Shown: positions 19,715-28,306 of the stretch, one piece after another
Layout: each line of letters begins with the position of its first letter
Numbering within the stretch: position 1 is the first letter of the stretch
NCBI GenBank assembly: GCA_002733415.1
Contig: NVVR01000003.1
Coordinates: forward strand, 62,001-126,000
Length of the DNA stretch: 64,000 nucleotides
Direction of reading: 5' to 3'
Origin: Kordia sp.
GTDB taxonomy: Bacteria; Bacteroidota; Bacteroidia; Flavobacteriales; Flavobacteriaceae
Program-made: the position numbers and the translations under genes
Notes under the pieces: generated by a model
What the model was told of the DNA's origin: nothing
What the model saw: the letters and a program-made list of their open reading frames with translations, nothing else
The model's database searches: none

Positions 19715-20459
19715 AAGTAAAACGTTTGTCAAGGTTAGGAATAATACTATCTACTTTTTTGAAATAATCAATTATAGCAGTTCTTATTTTATAACCTGTT
19801 TTGTGTAATGAAACAGGGTTTTTAAAGAAATTCATTTTATCTCCACCTTCTTGTAAATAATCGGAAGTTAGTACAAAGTAGTTTTTTGTTTCATCAAATG
19901 AGAGGTCATTTATGGTAACATCCTGATATGTTTCGGTATTCAATTTCAAACTCAATTTAGCAATTGGGTGTGCTCTTTTATTAATAAATAGGTAATGAAG
20001 TAGTTCTTTTACTTTCTCACCTGATAATTCAGCTATGACTAGTTCGTTTTCAAAAGGCATTACCTCAAAAGCATTTCTTGCAGTGATACTTCCCTTTGGA
20101 ATAGGAGCTCTTATTCCTCCATAATTAAATAATACAAAGTCAATGGTTTTATTGGTTTGCTTTTCGAAAATTGGGTTCCCTAGCTCAAAACATATATCAG
20201 CCATTAAATTTCCTAAGCTGCTTTCTAGTCTTCCATCTATTCTCGTTAAGTTAATAGGAGTGATGCATATTACTGAATCTAATTGTTCATTCAAGTGTTT
20301 TTTATATGGAGCAATAATGTCAGCTATTTTTTGATTATCTATTAATGTACTATCAGTAACTAATTGCTTTCCTTCAATTTTGTACAGTATCATATTGCTT
20401 TTTTTACAGGAAATCGTAAAAACAAAAGTTGTAAATATAACAAAATGTTGTATTTTCAT
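19704..20459 (-). CDS. 5'-nucleotidase C-terminal domain lipoprotein
   Basis: A 251-residue lipoprotein (lipobox around C18, FTISCKK). It carries the substrate-binding C-terminal domain of 5'-nucleotidases: LGNLMADICFE, VDFVLFNYGGIRAPIPKG, GSITARNAFEVMPFENELV and NYFVLTSDYLQEGGDKM. In many bacteria this domain is fused to the metallophosphatase; here it is encoded first, as a separate gene that overlaps the phosphatase gene. The gene order, C-domain then N-domain, is the reverse of the fused protein. Together they would hydrolyse extracellular nucleotides for phosphate or nucleoside uptake. Confidence 0.9.
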   Translation of the reverse strand: MKIQHFVIFTTFVFTISCKKSNMILYKIEGKQLVTDSTLIDNQKIADIIAPYKKHLNEQLDSVICITPINLTRIDGRLESSLGNLMADICFELGNPIFEKQTNKTIDFVLFNYGGIRAPIPKGSITARNAFEVMPFENELVIAELSGEKVKELLHYLFINKRAHPIAKLSLKLNTETYQDVTINDLSFDETKNYFVLTSDYLQEGGDKMNFFKNPVSLHKTGYKIRTAIIDYFKKVDSIIPNLDKRFTYAN

Positions 20460-20504
20460 ATTTTTAATGTTTGATTATAACTTGCGTAATGGAATTTAGG
20501 AATG

Positions 20505-20512
20505 TATTTTTG
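20505..20512 (+). promoter_or_regulatory. Bacteroidota -7 box (TATTTTTG) for the DUF6913-like gene
   Basis: TATTTTTG fits TAnnTTTG and lies 20 bp upstream of the ATG at 20532. It overlaps an earlier in-frame ATG (20502), which argues that 20532 is the true start. Confidence 0.6.
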
Positions 20513-20531
20513 TACTACAAATGTAAAGCTA

Positions 20532-21047
20532 ATGTTTTTTAAAGGAATCAAAAAAAAATTGGCCCAAAAGAGTATCGATAAAGCACTTAATAACGCTTCT
20601 AATACTACTGAAGGGAAGATCAGAACCTTAGGGGTTTTGGTTGATGCTACGGTATTCGCTGATTTCCCATTTGTAAATGAAATAGCTGAGGTTTTTGGTA
20701 TTGAAAAAAACGCAATTGAGATTGTGTATTATCATCCAAATAAAAAGGAAGCAGCACTAATGTCTGAGTTGGTATATACCGATTCGGAACTGGGGTTTAG
20801 AGGAAGGATACAAAATGAGGGAGTCACTCATTTTATAAACAAGTCATATGATGGTTTGCTGAATTACTATAATGAGGATATCTTATTATTAAATTTGGTT
20901 GCTGTACAATCCAAAGCAAAATTTAAAATGGGTTTTGCAGGGGGGTATGCAGGGGTTAATGATTTTTCTGTAACCACTGGGTTAAACAATATTGAAGTAT
21001 TTTCATTTGAGTTAAAAAAATATTTATCGATTTTAAATAAAATATAA
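20532..21047 (+). CDS. DUF6913-like conserved Flavobacteriia protein
   Basis: A protein of about 171 residues, cytosolic, with a basic N-terminus ([19 protein letters not shown]) and no recognised catalytic motif. The sequence pattern ([13 protein letters not shown], then ALNLLNL-like strand segments and [10 protein letters not shown]) matches, from memory, the DUF6913 family, which is widespread directly upstream of dapA in this group. The stop codon overlaps the dapA start (TAATGA), so the two are coupled. A link to dapA regulation or lysine/cell-wall supply is only a guess from position. Confidence 0.75.
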   Translation: MFFKGIKKKLAQKSIDKALNNASNTTEGKIRTLGVLVDATVFADFPFVNEIAEVFGIEKNAIEIVYYHPNKKEAALMSELVYTDSELGFRGRIQNEGVTHFINKSYDGLLNYYNEDILLLNLVAVQSKAKFKMGFAGGYAGVNDFSVTTGLNNIEVFSFELKKYLSILNKI

Positions 21048-21922
21048 TGAACAAGTTTTTAGGTACAGGAGTAGCGTTAGTTACACCGTTTAATAGTGAT
21101 AAAAGTATTGATTTTATCGCGTTGGAGCGTATTGTTAATTATGTAATAGATGGCGGAGTAGAGTATTTAGTAGTGCTTGGGACTACAGGAGAAAGTGTTG
21201 TACTTACTGAGGAAGAGAAACAGCAAGTAATTACTAAAATTATTGAAGTAAACAATAAACGTTTGCCAATGGTGTTAGGTGTAGGAGGAAATAATACCGC
21301 AGCTGTAGTTGCTGAATTAAAAACTACTAATTTAGCTGACTTTGATGCAGTTTTATCGGTATCTCCATATTATAATAAACCGAGTCAGGAAGGAATATAT
21401 GAGCATTTTAAAGCAGTTTCAGAAGCTTCATCCAAACCAGTAATTTTATATAACGTTCCTGGAAGAACAGCTTCTAATATGTTGCCAGAAACTATTGTTC
21501 GTTTGGCAAATGATTTTGATAATATTATAGCGGTAAAAGAAGCTGCTGGTGATTTAGTTCAAGCAATGAAAATTATTCAGCATAAGCCAAAAGATTTCTT
21601 AGTGATATCGGGTGATGATATGCTTGCTTTGCCAATGACTTTAGCAGGTGGTTCAGGAGTAGTTTCTGTAATAGGGCAAGGATTACCTAAAGAGTTTTCA
21701 GAGATGATCCGTTTAGGATTAAATGGCGATACTAAAGCAGCATATGAATTGCATTATAAAATAGCCGATTCAATTGATTTTATTTTCGAAGAAGGAAATC
21801 CGGTAGGGATTAAAGCATTGTTTTGTAAACTAGGGTTATGCGGATTAGATGTACGCTTACCTTTGATTGAAGCTAGTGAAGAATTGCAGAAAGAAATTAA
21901 TAATTTTGTTGATAATTTTTAA
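21047..21922 (+). CDS. dapA: 4-hydroxy-tetrahydrodipicolinate synthase
   Basis: DapA condenses pyruvate with aspartate semialdehyde in the diaminopimelate/lysine pathway. At 291 residues it has the usual length and the catalytic set of the TIM-barrel lyase: TT at 46-47 (GTTGES), Y135 in LYNVPGR and the Schiff-base lysine K164 in AVKEA. It overlaps the preceding DUF6913-like gene by one base (TAATG) and is followed by a terminator at 21945-21972. Lysine is also the precursor for the siderophore pathway at the right end of this window, though the genes are not linked. Confidence 0.96.
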   Translation: MNKFLGTGVALVTPFNSDKSIDFIALERIVNYVIDGGVEYLVVLGTTGESVVLTEEEKQQVITKIIEVNNKRLPMVLGVGGNNTAAVVAELKTTNLADFDAVLSVSPYYNKPSQEGIYEHFKAVSEASSKPVILYNVPGRTASNMLPETIVRLANDFDNIIAVKEAAGDLVQAMKIIQHKPKDFLVISGDDMLALPMTLAGGSGVVSVIGQGLPKEFSEMIRLGLNGDTKAAYELHYKIADSIDFIFEEGNPVGIKALFCKLGLCGLDVRLPLIEASEELQKEINNFVDNF

Positions 21923-21944
21923 GAAACATAAATAACAATACCTT

Positions 21945-21972
21945 AAAGCTGTCTGTAAAGATGGCTTTTCTT
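21945..21972 (+). terminator. Terminator after dapA
   Basis: Stem AAAGCTGTCT / AGATGGCTTT with G-U pairs, followed by a T-rich tract, 23 bp past the dapA stop codon. Confidence 0.75.
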
Positions 21973-21996
21973 ATTTTTGAGTTATAAACATACAGA

Positions 21997-22911
21997 ATGG
22001 CAAAAATACAAGATCCTGGATTTGGGTATAAAACAGCATCATCAGCTAAAAGGATAGTAAATGCTGATGGTAGTTTTAATCTTAAACATTTAAATAAAAA
22101 ATTTTCGGTATCAGAAATTTATTCAAGACTGATTAATATGTCTTGGACCAAATTCATGACACTAATTTTTGTGTGGTATGGTATTTTAAATCTGTTTTTT
22201 GCGAGTATTTATTACGGAATTGGTATAGAACATTTAACTATAGCTAAAACCACTCCTTTTCAAGATTTTTTAAATGCGTATTTTTTTAGTGCACAAACAC
22301 TAACAACTTTGGGGTATGGATTGATTTCTCCTCAGGGAAATGCTACTGCTTTTGTTTCTTCTGTAGAAGCACTTATAGGAATAATTGGTTTTGCTTTTAT
22401 GACAGGCTTGTTATATGGTAGGTTTTCGAAACCTAAAGCTGCTATTAGGTTTAGCGAAGTGATGGTATTAAGGACGTTTAAAGAGAAACGTGCTATTATG
22501 TTTCGTTTAATGAACAAGCGAACTAATGTGATGATAGAACCTGAAATTACCGTTACTTTGGCAATTAATGCACTAGATGAAAATGGAGATTTAACAAGAA
22601 CGTTTTTTAAACTATCACTAGAGCGAGACAAGATAATGTACTTACCAACTACTTGGACTATCGTACACCTGATAGATGAAGATAGTCCGTTATTTGCTTA
22701 TACTGATGCACAAATTTTAGCATTAAATGCGGAGTTGCTGATTTTAATTGAATACTATGAAGATGCTTTCGCGCAAAATGTATATCAAATGCATTCCTAT
22801 AGTTTTAAGGACTTAAAAGGAGGAAGTAAATTTGTTGCTGCTTATTATTTTGATGAAAATGGTCAGGCAGTTTTAGATCATGGTAAATTAAGTATAACTG
22901 AGTCAATATAG
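21997..22911 (+). CDS. Inward-rectifier-type potassium channel (KirBac-like)
   Basis: A 304-residue inner-membrane protein with two transmembrane helices around a pore loop with the selectivity filter TLTTLGYG (near residue 105), an inner helix rich in glycine (IGIIGFAFMTGLLYGRFS), and a large C-terminal beta-sandwich domain (IRFSEVMVLRTFKEKRAIMFRLMN). This is the layout of bacterial KirBac channels. The conserved acidic N-terminal 'slide helix' region is present before the first helix. A role in potassium flux or membrane potential is expected. It is a single gene. Confidence 0.92.
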   Translation: MAKIQDPGFGYKTASSAKRIVNADGSFNLKHLNKKFSVSEIYSRLINMSWTKFMTLIFVWYGILNLFFASIYYGIGIEHLTIAKTTPFQDFLNAYFFSAQTLTTLGYGLISPQGNATAFVSSVEALIGIIGFAFMTGLLYGRFSKPKAAIRFSEVMVLRTFKEKRAIMFRLMNKRTNVMIEPEITVTLAINALDENGDLTRTFFKLSLERDKIMYLPTTWTIVHLIDEDSPLFAYTDAQILALNAELLILIEYYEDAFAQNVYQMHSYSFKDLKGGSKFVAAYYFDENGQAVLDHGKLSITESI

Positions 22912-23026
22912 TTCTTTGCTCATTAAAATAGTGTAGAAAAAGTTAAATTTAAGTAAATAAACTTCTCAATATAAAAATGTAGGCTATCTTCGTAAAGAAA
23001 TTGTTTTTAGTTCGATTAAAATTGAT

Positions 23027-23034
23027 TAATTTTG
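23027..23034 (+). promoter_or_regulatory. Bacteroidota -7 box (TAATTTTG) upstream of bamD
   Basis: TAATTTTG fits TAnnTTTG and lies 20 bp before the bamD ATG; a TTG at 23001 could be the -33 element, with slightly long spacing. Confidence 0.6.
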
Positions 23035-23053
23035 CAAAATCTTTTGATTATAT

Positions 23054-23872
23054 ATGAAGCACCTAGTATACATTATTACCATTGCAATAGGATTAAGTTC
23101 TTGTTCAGAATACCAAAAAGTATTTAGAAAAGACGATATAGCACCAAAGTTTGCTTTGGGTGAAAAACTATACAATGAAGGTAAAGTTAAAAAAGCTCAA
23201 AACTTATTTGCTCAAATAGTACCAAACTACAGAGGGAAACCAGGTGCTGAGAAATTAATGTATTTGTATGGAAACACGTTCTATTTAGAAGAAGATTGGA
23301 ATACTGCAGCATATCAGTTAGAACGTTTTACAAAAGCGTACCCACGTAGCGAGAAGTTAGAAGAAATGGCTTTTAAAGCAGCAAAAAGTAATTACTACCT
23401 TTCTCCAAGATCAAGCTTAGATCAAGAAGACACTAATAAAGCGATTTTAAAGTTGCAAAACTTTATGAATAGCTATCCTAAATCAGAATACTTAAAAGAA
23501 GCAAGTGATTTAGCTTTAGAAATGAATTCTAAATTAGAAGAGAAAGCATATAACATAGCTAAAGGATATCATCATAGAATAAGTAGTGGTACTCAATATA
23601 GAGATGATTATTATGCGGCTATAACAGTTTTTGATAATTTTTTAAATGATTATCCAGGAACGAAGTATAAAGAGAAAGCATTATATTATAAATATGATAC
23701 GGCGTACTTATTAGCAAAGAATAGTACTGAAAGAAAAAAGAAAAAACGTTTAGAAACTGCAATTACGTTTTATAATAAATGGAAAAAATTAGCTGCAGAA
23801 TCAGAATTATCTGACGCCGCTGAAGTAACTCTTGCAGACATAAACAAACAATTAGAACAATTCAATAAATAA
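23054..23872 (+). CDS. bamD: Outer membrane protein assembly factor BamD
   Basis: A 272-residue outer-membrane lipoprotein (MKHLVYIITIAIGLSSCSEYQ, lipobox cysteine at 17) with TPR-like repeats, including KLYNEGKVKKAQNLFAQIVPNYRG and NFLNDYPGTKYKEKALYYKYDTAYLLA. These match BamD, the essential scaffold of the BAM complex that inserts beta-barrel proteins. It is the first gene of a tight operon bamD-rpoZ-coaBC-DUF4835, the usual arrangement in this lineage, with 5 bp to the omega gene. Confidence 0.94.
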   Translation: MKHLVYIITIAIGLSSCSEYQKVFRKDDIAPKFALGEKLYNEGKVKKAQNLFAQIVPNYRGKPGAEKLMYLYGNTFYLEEDWNTAAYQLERFTKAYPRSEKLEEMAFKAAKSNYYLSPRSSLDQEDTNKAILKLQNFMNSYPKSEYLKEASDLALEMNSKLEEKAYNIAKGYHHRISSGTQYRDDYYAAITVFDNFLNDYPGTKYKEKALYYKYDTAYLLAKNSTERKKKKRLETAITFYNKWKKLAAESELSDAAEVTLADINKQLEQFNK

Positions 23873-23877
23873 TCATT

Positions 23878-24204
23878 ATGGATATTAAAAATACAGATGC
23901 TCCAGTAACTACTATCACTTACGATAAGAATAAAATTGACGAGCAAACAGGTAATATTTATGAAGCGATTTCTGCAATAGCAAAAAGAGCAACACAAATT
24001 AATACTGAAATGAAAGATGAATTGGTGGAGAAACTTGAAGAGTTTGCTACATTTAATGATAGTTTAGAAGAAGTGTTTGAAAATAAAGAACAAATTGAAG
24101 TTTCTAAGTTTTACGAAAAATTACCTAAACCTCATGCTATTGCTGTTGAAGAATGGTTAGCAGAGAAAGTTTATTATAGAGATACTACAAAAACAGAAGA
24201 ATAA
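23878..24204 (+). CDS. rpoZ: DNA-directed RNA polymerase omega-like subunit
   Basis: A 108-residue cytosolic protein of the Bacteroidota omega type, with the conserved segment GNIYEAISAIAKRATQIN that corresponds to the omega core, and an acidic C-terminal extension. It stabilises the beta-prime subunit of RNA polymerase. It lies 5 bp after bamD and 3 bp before coaBC. The operon position matches other Flavobacteriia, which supports the call although omega sequences are short and diverged. Confidence 0.85.
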   Translation: MDIKNTDAPVTTITYDKNKIDEQTGNIYEAISAIAKRATQINTEMKDELVEKLEEFATFNDSLEEVFENKEQIEVSKFYEKLPKPHAIAVEEWLAEKVYYRDTTKTEE

Positions 24205-24207
24205 TAT

Positions 24208-25413
24208 ATGTCAATTTTAAGCGGTAAAAATATATTACTCGGTATTACTGGAGGTATTGCCGCTTACAAAACTACATATTTAGTCAGACATTTTATAAAA
24301 GCAGGTGCACATGTTAAAGTTATCATGACACCTGCTTCTATTGATTTTGTAACTCCTCTTACTTTATCAACCTTATCAAAAAATCCAGTATTATCTTCAT
24401 TTACAAATGAGGATGACGACAATGATTTATGGAATAATCATGTTGACTTAGGATTATGGGCTGATATTTTTGTTATAGCGCCCGCTACAGCAAACACCAT
24501 GTCAAAAATGGCAACTGGTAACTCAGATAATTTTTTATTAGCGACCTATTTATCCGCAAAATGTCCTGTGTATTTTGCGCCAGCAATGGACTTGGATATG
24601 TACAAGCATCCATCTACAGAAGCATCTTTTAAAGCACTAAAATCATTCGGGAATATTATAATACCTGCTGGTTCTGGTGAATTAGCAAGTGGTTTAGTAG
24701 GTGAAGGACGTATGGCTGAACCTGAAGATATTGTAGCTTTTATAGAAGCTGATATTTTAAGTAAATTACCATTGCGAAATAAAAAAGTGTTAATTACTGC
24801 TGGCCCGACCTATGAAGCAATAGATCCTGTTCGTTTTATAGGAAATCACTCTTCTGGTAAAATGGGATTTGAATTAGCTAATGTAGCTGCTAGTTTAGGT
24901 GCTGACGTTATTTTAATTACCGGACCTACAAAAGAGGCTGCTTCAAATTCATTAGTAAAAGTGATAGCTGTTACTTCTGCAGAAGAGATGTATAAAGCTG
25001 CTCACGACTATTATCAAGCAGTTGATGTAGCTATTTGTGCTGCAGCAGTTGCTGATTATAAACCAAAAAATGTAGCTGCTCAGAAAATAAAAAAGAAAGA
25101 AGCTACGTTTACAATTGAGTTAGAAAAAACAAAAGATATTTTAGCATCCTTAGGAGCGATTAAAAAATCACAGTTTTTAATTGGTTTTGCATTAGAAACT
25201 AATAATGAAATTGAAAATGCAAAAGGAAAGCTAAAAAGGAAAAATTTAGATTTTATTGTGTTAAATTCGTTACAAGATAAAGGTGCCGGATTTGGTAAGT
25301 CAACCAATAAAATAACTATTATTGATAAAGATGAATCGTTAACTTCTTTTGAATTAAAATCTAAAAAAGAAGTCGCAAATGATATAATTAAGTATCTTTT
25401 GAATAAAATATAA
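24208..25413 (+). CDS. coaBC: Bifunctional phosphopantothenoylcysteine decarboxylase / phosphopantothenate-cysteine ligase
   Basis: CoaBC carries out two steps of coenzyme A synthesis. The N-terminal flavoprotein CoaC half (about 1-185) has LLGITGGIAAYK, the PAxNTM motif (APATANTMSKMATGNSDN) and the GSGELASGLVGEGRM substrate clamp; the C-terminal CoaB half begins near KVLITAGPTYEAIDPVRFIGN, with HSSGKMG and the AAVADYKP motif. At 401 residues it is full length. It is the third gene of the bamD operon. Confidence 0.95.
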   Translation: MSILSGKNILLGITGGIAAYKTTYLVRHFIKAGAHVKVIMTPASIDFVTPLTLSTLSKNPVLSSFTNEDDDNDLWNNHVDLGLWADIFVIAPATANTMSKMATGNSDNFLLATYLSAKCPVYFAPAMDLDMYKHPSTEASFKALKSFGNIIIPAGSGELASGLVGEGRMAEPEDIVAFIEADILSKLPLRNKKVLITAGPTYEAIDPVRFIGNHSSGKMGFELANVAASLGADVILITGPTKEAASNSLVKVIAVTSAEEMYKAAHDYYQAVDVAICAAAVADYKPKNVAAQKIKKKEATFTIELEKTKDILASLGAIKKSQFLIGFALETNNEIENAKGKLKRKNLDFIVLNSLQDKGAGFGKSTNKITIIDKDESLTSFELKSKKEVANDIIKYLLNKI

Positions 25414-25419
25414 AATAAC

Positions 25420-26310
25420 ATGAATAAGTTAGTAGGAGTTTTATGTTTATTGTTTTGTAGTTACACTATCAGTGCACAGGAGTTAAACTGTACTTTGGTT
25501 ATTAATGCAGAGCAAACGGGTAAACAAAACCAACAAATATTTAAAACTTTAGAACGTTCATTAAATGATTTTATAAACAAAACTACTTGGACGAATAAAA
25601 TAATTTCTCCACAGGAACGTATAAATTGTGGTATGGTAATTACTGTAACTGAATTTAGTGTAGATACCTTTAAAGCTAGTTTACAAGTACAGTCTTCTAG
25701 ACCAGTATATAATTCAACTTATAGTACGCCAATATTTAATTTTAATGACAAGGACTTTAATTTTAATTATGTTGAATTTCAAAATTTAACATTAAACCCT
25801 AATCAGTTTCAGTCAAACTTAATCTCCGTAATATCTTATTATATTTATGTAATGTTAGGTATGGATGCAGATACCTTTGTAAAAAAAGGAGGGACAGAAT
25901 ATTATAGTCAAGCAAAAAACATATTAAGCGTTGCGCAGTCAAGTGGATATAAAGGATGGGCTCCAGTAGACGGAAATCAAACAAGATATCAGTTGATGGA
26001 TCAGTTATTATCACCTTCTTATGTAGAGTATAGAAACGTATTATATGCGTATCATAGAACTGCATTAGATGAAATGAATTCCAATCAGAGAAAAGCAAAA
26101 GAACGTATTATATTGGCCCTAAATCAATTTAAAAAAATGCATGCACGTCGTGCAAATTCTTTTCTCCAACGTACGTTTTTTGATGCAAAATCGGATGAAA
26201 TTGAACAAATATTTAGTGGAGGACAAAATGTAAAAATTACTGATTTGGTAGATTTATTAAATCGAGTTTCACCAAACAACTCTTCTAAATGGAGTAATAT
26301 TAAGTATTAG
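25420..26310 (+). CDS. DUF4835 family exported protein
   Basis: A 296-residue protein with a signal peptide (MNKLVGVLCLLFCSYTISAQ) followed by LNCTLVINAEQTGKQNQQIF, the typical start of DUF4835 proteins. It occurs next to coaBC and recN throughout Flavobacteriia, as here (6 bp after coaBC). The family has no known function; the operon with bamD suggests a cell-envelope role, possibly in outer-membrane assembly. Confidence 0.9.
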   Translation: MNKLVGVLCLLFCSYTISAQELNCTLVINAEQTGKQNQQIFKTLERSLNDFINKTTWTNKIISPQERINCGMVITVTEFSVDTFKASLQVQSSRPVYNSTYSTPIFNFNDKDFNFNYVEFQNLTLNPNQFQSNLISVISYYIYVMLGMDADTFVKKGGTEYYSQAKNILSVAQSSGYKGWAPVDGNQTRYQLMDQLLSPSYVEYRNVLYAYHRTALDEMNSNQRKAKERIILALNQFKKMHARRANSFLQRTFFDAKSDEIEQIFSGGQNVKITDLVDLLNRVSPNNSSKWSNIKY

Positions 26311-26350
26311 GTTTTATATAAAGAAAACTTAATAGAAATAGCTATTTAAA

Positions 26351-26418
26351 TGACCTCTCGACTGCGCTCGAGGAGACATTGTTTTTATTTTTTTGTCTGG
26401 TCGAGCGCAGTCGAGACC
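26351..26418. repeat. CTCGACTGCGCTCGA palindromic repeat
   Basis: A long inverted repeat, GACCTCTCGACTGCGCTCGA at 26352-26371 and a TCGAGCGCAGTCGAGACC arm at 26401-26418, around a T-rich loop. This GTCTCGACTGCGCTCGA-type palindrome is a common dispersed intergenic repeat in Flavobacteriia. Here it separates the bamD operon from recN and could also end transcription. Confidence 0.75.
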
Positions 26419-26482
26419 TTATTATTAATCTGTTTTTATAAAAATTTATTGAAATAAAAATAGGCTCAAAAAATAATAAAGA

Positions 26483-28138
26483 GTGTTAACTAACCTATCT
26501 ATAAAAAACTTTGCTCTAATAGATTCCTTAGAGGTTTCTTTTACAGATAAATTTTCAATTATCACTGGAGAAACTGGTGCGGGAAAATCTATTTTATTAG
26601 GTGGTTTAGGATTGATTTTAGGGAAAAGAGCCGATTTATCTGTAATAAATGATACGGATAAAAAATGTATTGTTGAAGCTGAGTTTGATATTGCTAATTA
26701 TAAACTTGAAAAGCTATTTAAAAAATCAGAACTAGATTATGAGACTAATACAATTATCAGGAGGGAGATACTTCCTTCGGGTAAATCACGAGCCTTTATA
26801 AATGATTCTCCGGTATCCTTACAGGTTTTAAAAAATATTAGTGAGCAATTAATTGATATTCATTCACAGCATCAAACAGGGCTATTAACAGATAATTCAT
26901 TTCAATTTGAAGTGATCGATGCCTTGGCTAATAATGAAACTAATTTATCAAAATATAAAATAGCTTTAGACGCATATAAAAAGGAATATCGTGAATTAGA
27001 GGATTTATATGAATTGCAAAAAACATCTAATGAATCACATGATTACAATTCGTTTTTACTAAATGAATTATTAGATGTACAATTAGAAAAGCTTGATCAG
27101 GAAGCCTTAGAGGAAGAGTTAGAGCAATTGAGTAATGTTGATACTATTGTGCAACAATTATCGCACGCAAATCAACTGTGCTCTAATGAGGAAGTTGGAG
27201 CATTAAATTCGTTAACAGAATTAAAATCTGTATTGCGTAGTATTGCTAATTTTTCAACTAATTATAAAATTATATTTGAACGAGTAGAATCTGTTCAAAT
27301 TGAGTTGGAAGATATTTTTGGTGAAATAGAAAATGGGCAACAGAATGTTGAAGCTAATCCTGAACGACTGATAGTAGTTGCAGGAATTTTAAACAAATTG
27401 CAGAGTTTATTTCAGAAACATAAGGTTGCTTTAGTTGAGGAGCTGTTGGTGATTCAAAATGAATTAGACGATAAAGTTGGTGTTGTTGCTAATTTGGATG
27501 AAACAATAGCAGTTAAAAAAGAGTTGGTTGCAGATAAGGAAACTATTGTGGTTTCATCGGCAAATCAATTGCATGAAAAGCGAAGCATCGCAATACCAAA
27601 ATTAATCAAACAGTTAGAGAAAATATTGACCAACTTAGGGATGGAAAATGCCAAATTTGAAATATCTGTATCTCAAGAAGCTGATTTTTTAACGAATGGT
27701 AATGATGTGTTGTCATTTTTATTTACTGCCAATAAAGGAGGTAATTTTAATGAACTTAAAAAAGCCGCTTCCGGTGGAGAGTTATCTAGAATAATGCTAG
27801 GTATTAAGGCTATTTTATCTAAGTATAAACATTTACCAACAATCATGTTTGATGAGATAGATACTGGAGTATCTGGAGATGTTGCTCATAAAATGGGAAT
27901 GCTAATGCAGTATATGAGTGAAAATATGCAAGTGTTCAGTATTACACATTTATCTCAAATAGCGAGTAAAGGTTCGAGTCATTATAAAGTGTATAAGGAA
28001 GATGTTGATGGAAAAACAAGATCTAACTTAAAACATTTATCTCACGATGAAAGAGTAAATGAAATTGCCGAAATGATAGGAGGTAAGGAGCTTACTGAAA
28101 CTGCTCTAAATCATGCAAAAGAGTTATTGAGTAATTAA
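26483..28138 (+). CDS. recN: DNA repair protein RecN
   Basis: An SMC-like ATPase of double-strand break repair, 551 residues as usual. The Walker A motif GETGAGKS lies near residue 30, a central coiled coil spans about 160-380, and the C-terminal half has the ABC signature ASGGELSRIMLGIK and Walker B PTIMFDEIDTGVSG. The start is a GTG at 26483; the resulting N-terminus (LTNLSIKNFALIDSLEVSF) matches the family exactly and there is no closer ATG, so the rare start is supported. Confidence 0.95.
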   Translation: MLTNLSIKNFALIDSLEVSFTDKFSIITGETGAGKSILLGGLGLILGKRADLSVINDTDKKCIVEAEFDIANYKLEKLFKKSELDYETNTIIRREILPSGKSRAFINDSPVSLQVLKNISEQLIDIHSQHQTGLLTDNSFQFEVIDALANNETNLSKYKIALDAYKKEYRELEDLYELQKTSNESHDYNSFLLNELLDVQLEKLDQEALEEELEQLSNVDTIVQQLSHANQLCSNEEVGALNSLTELKSVLRSIANFSTNYKIIFERVESVQIELEDIFGEIENGQQNVEANPERLIVVAGILNKLQSLFQKHKVALVEELLVIQNELDDKVGVVANLDETIAVKKELVADKETIVVSSANQLHEKRSIAIPKLIKQLEKILTNLGMENAKFEISVSQEADFLTNGNDVLSFLFTANKGGNFNELKKAASGGELSRIMLGIKAILSKYKHLPTIMFDEIDTGVSGDVAHKMGMLMQYMSENMQVFSITHLSQIASKGSSHYKVYKEDVDGKTRSNLKHLSHDERVNEIAEMIGGKELTETALNHAKELLSN

Positions 28139-28276
28139 ATCATTTATTGTTCAAATAGCCAATGATAGTGTAGGTTTAAGGTTAACAGATGTGTATTCTA
28201 CTGACTTAGTGGTACATATGGTAATATAGTATATATTGTTGGTAAATAATATTGGTGATTTATTAATAGTTGGTTA

Positions 28277-28284
28277 TAGATTTG
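28277..28284 (+). promoter_or_regulatory. Bacteroidota -7 box (TAGATTTG) upstream of the M43 protease
   Basis: TAGATTTG fits TAnnTTTG and lies 23 bp upstream of the start codon; TTG at 28252 may be the -33 element. Confidence 0.6.
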
Positions 28285-28306
28285 TAATAAATCAAAACTA
28301 TTAATT

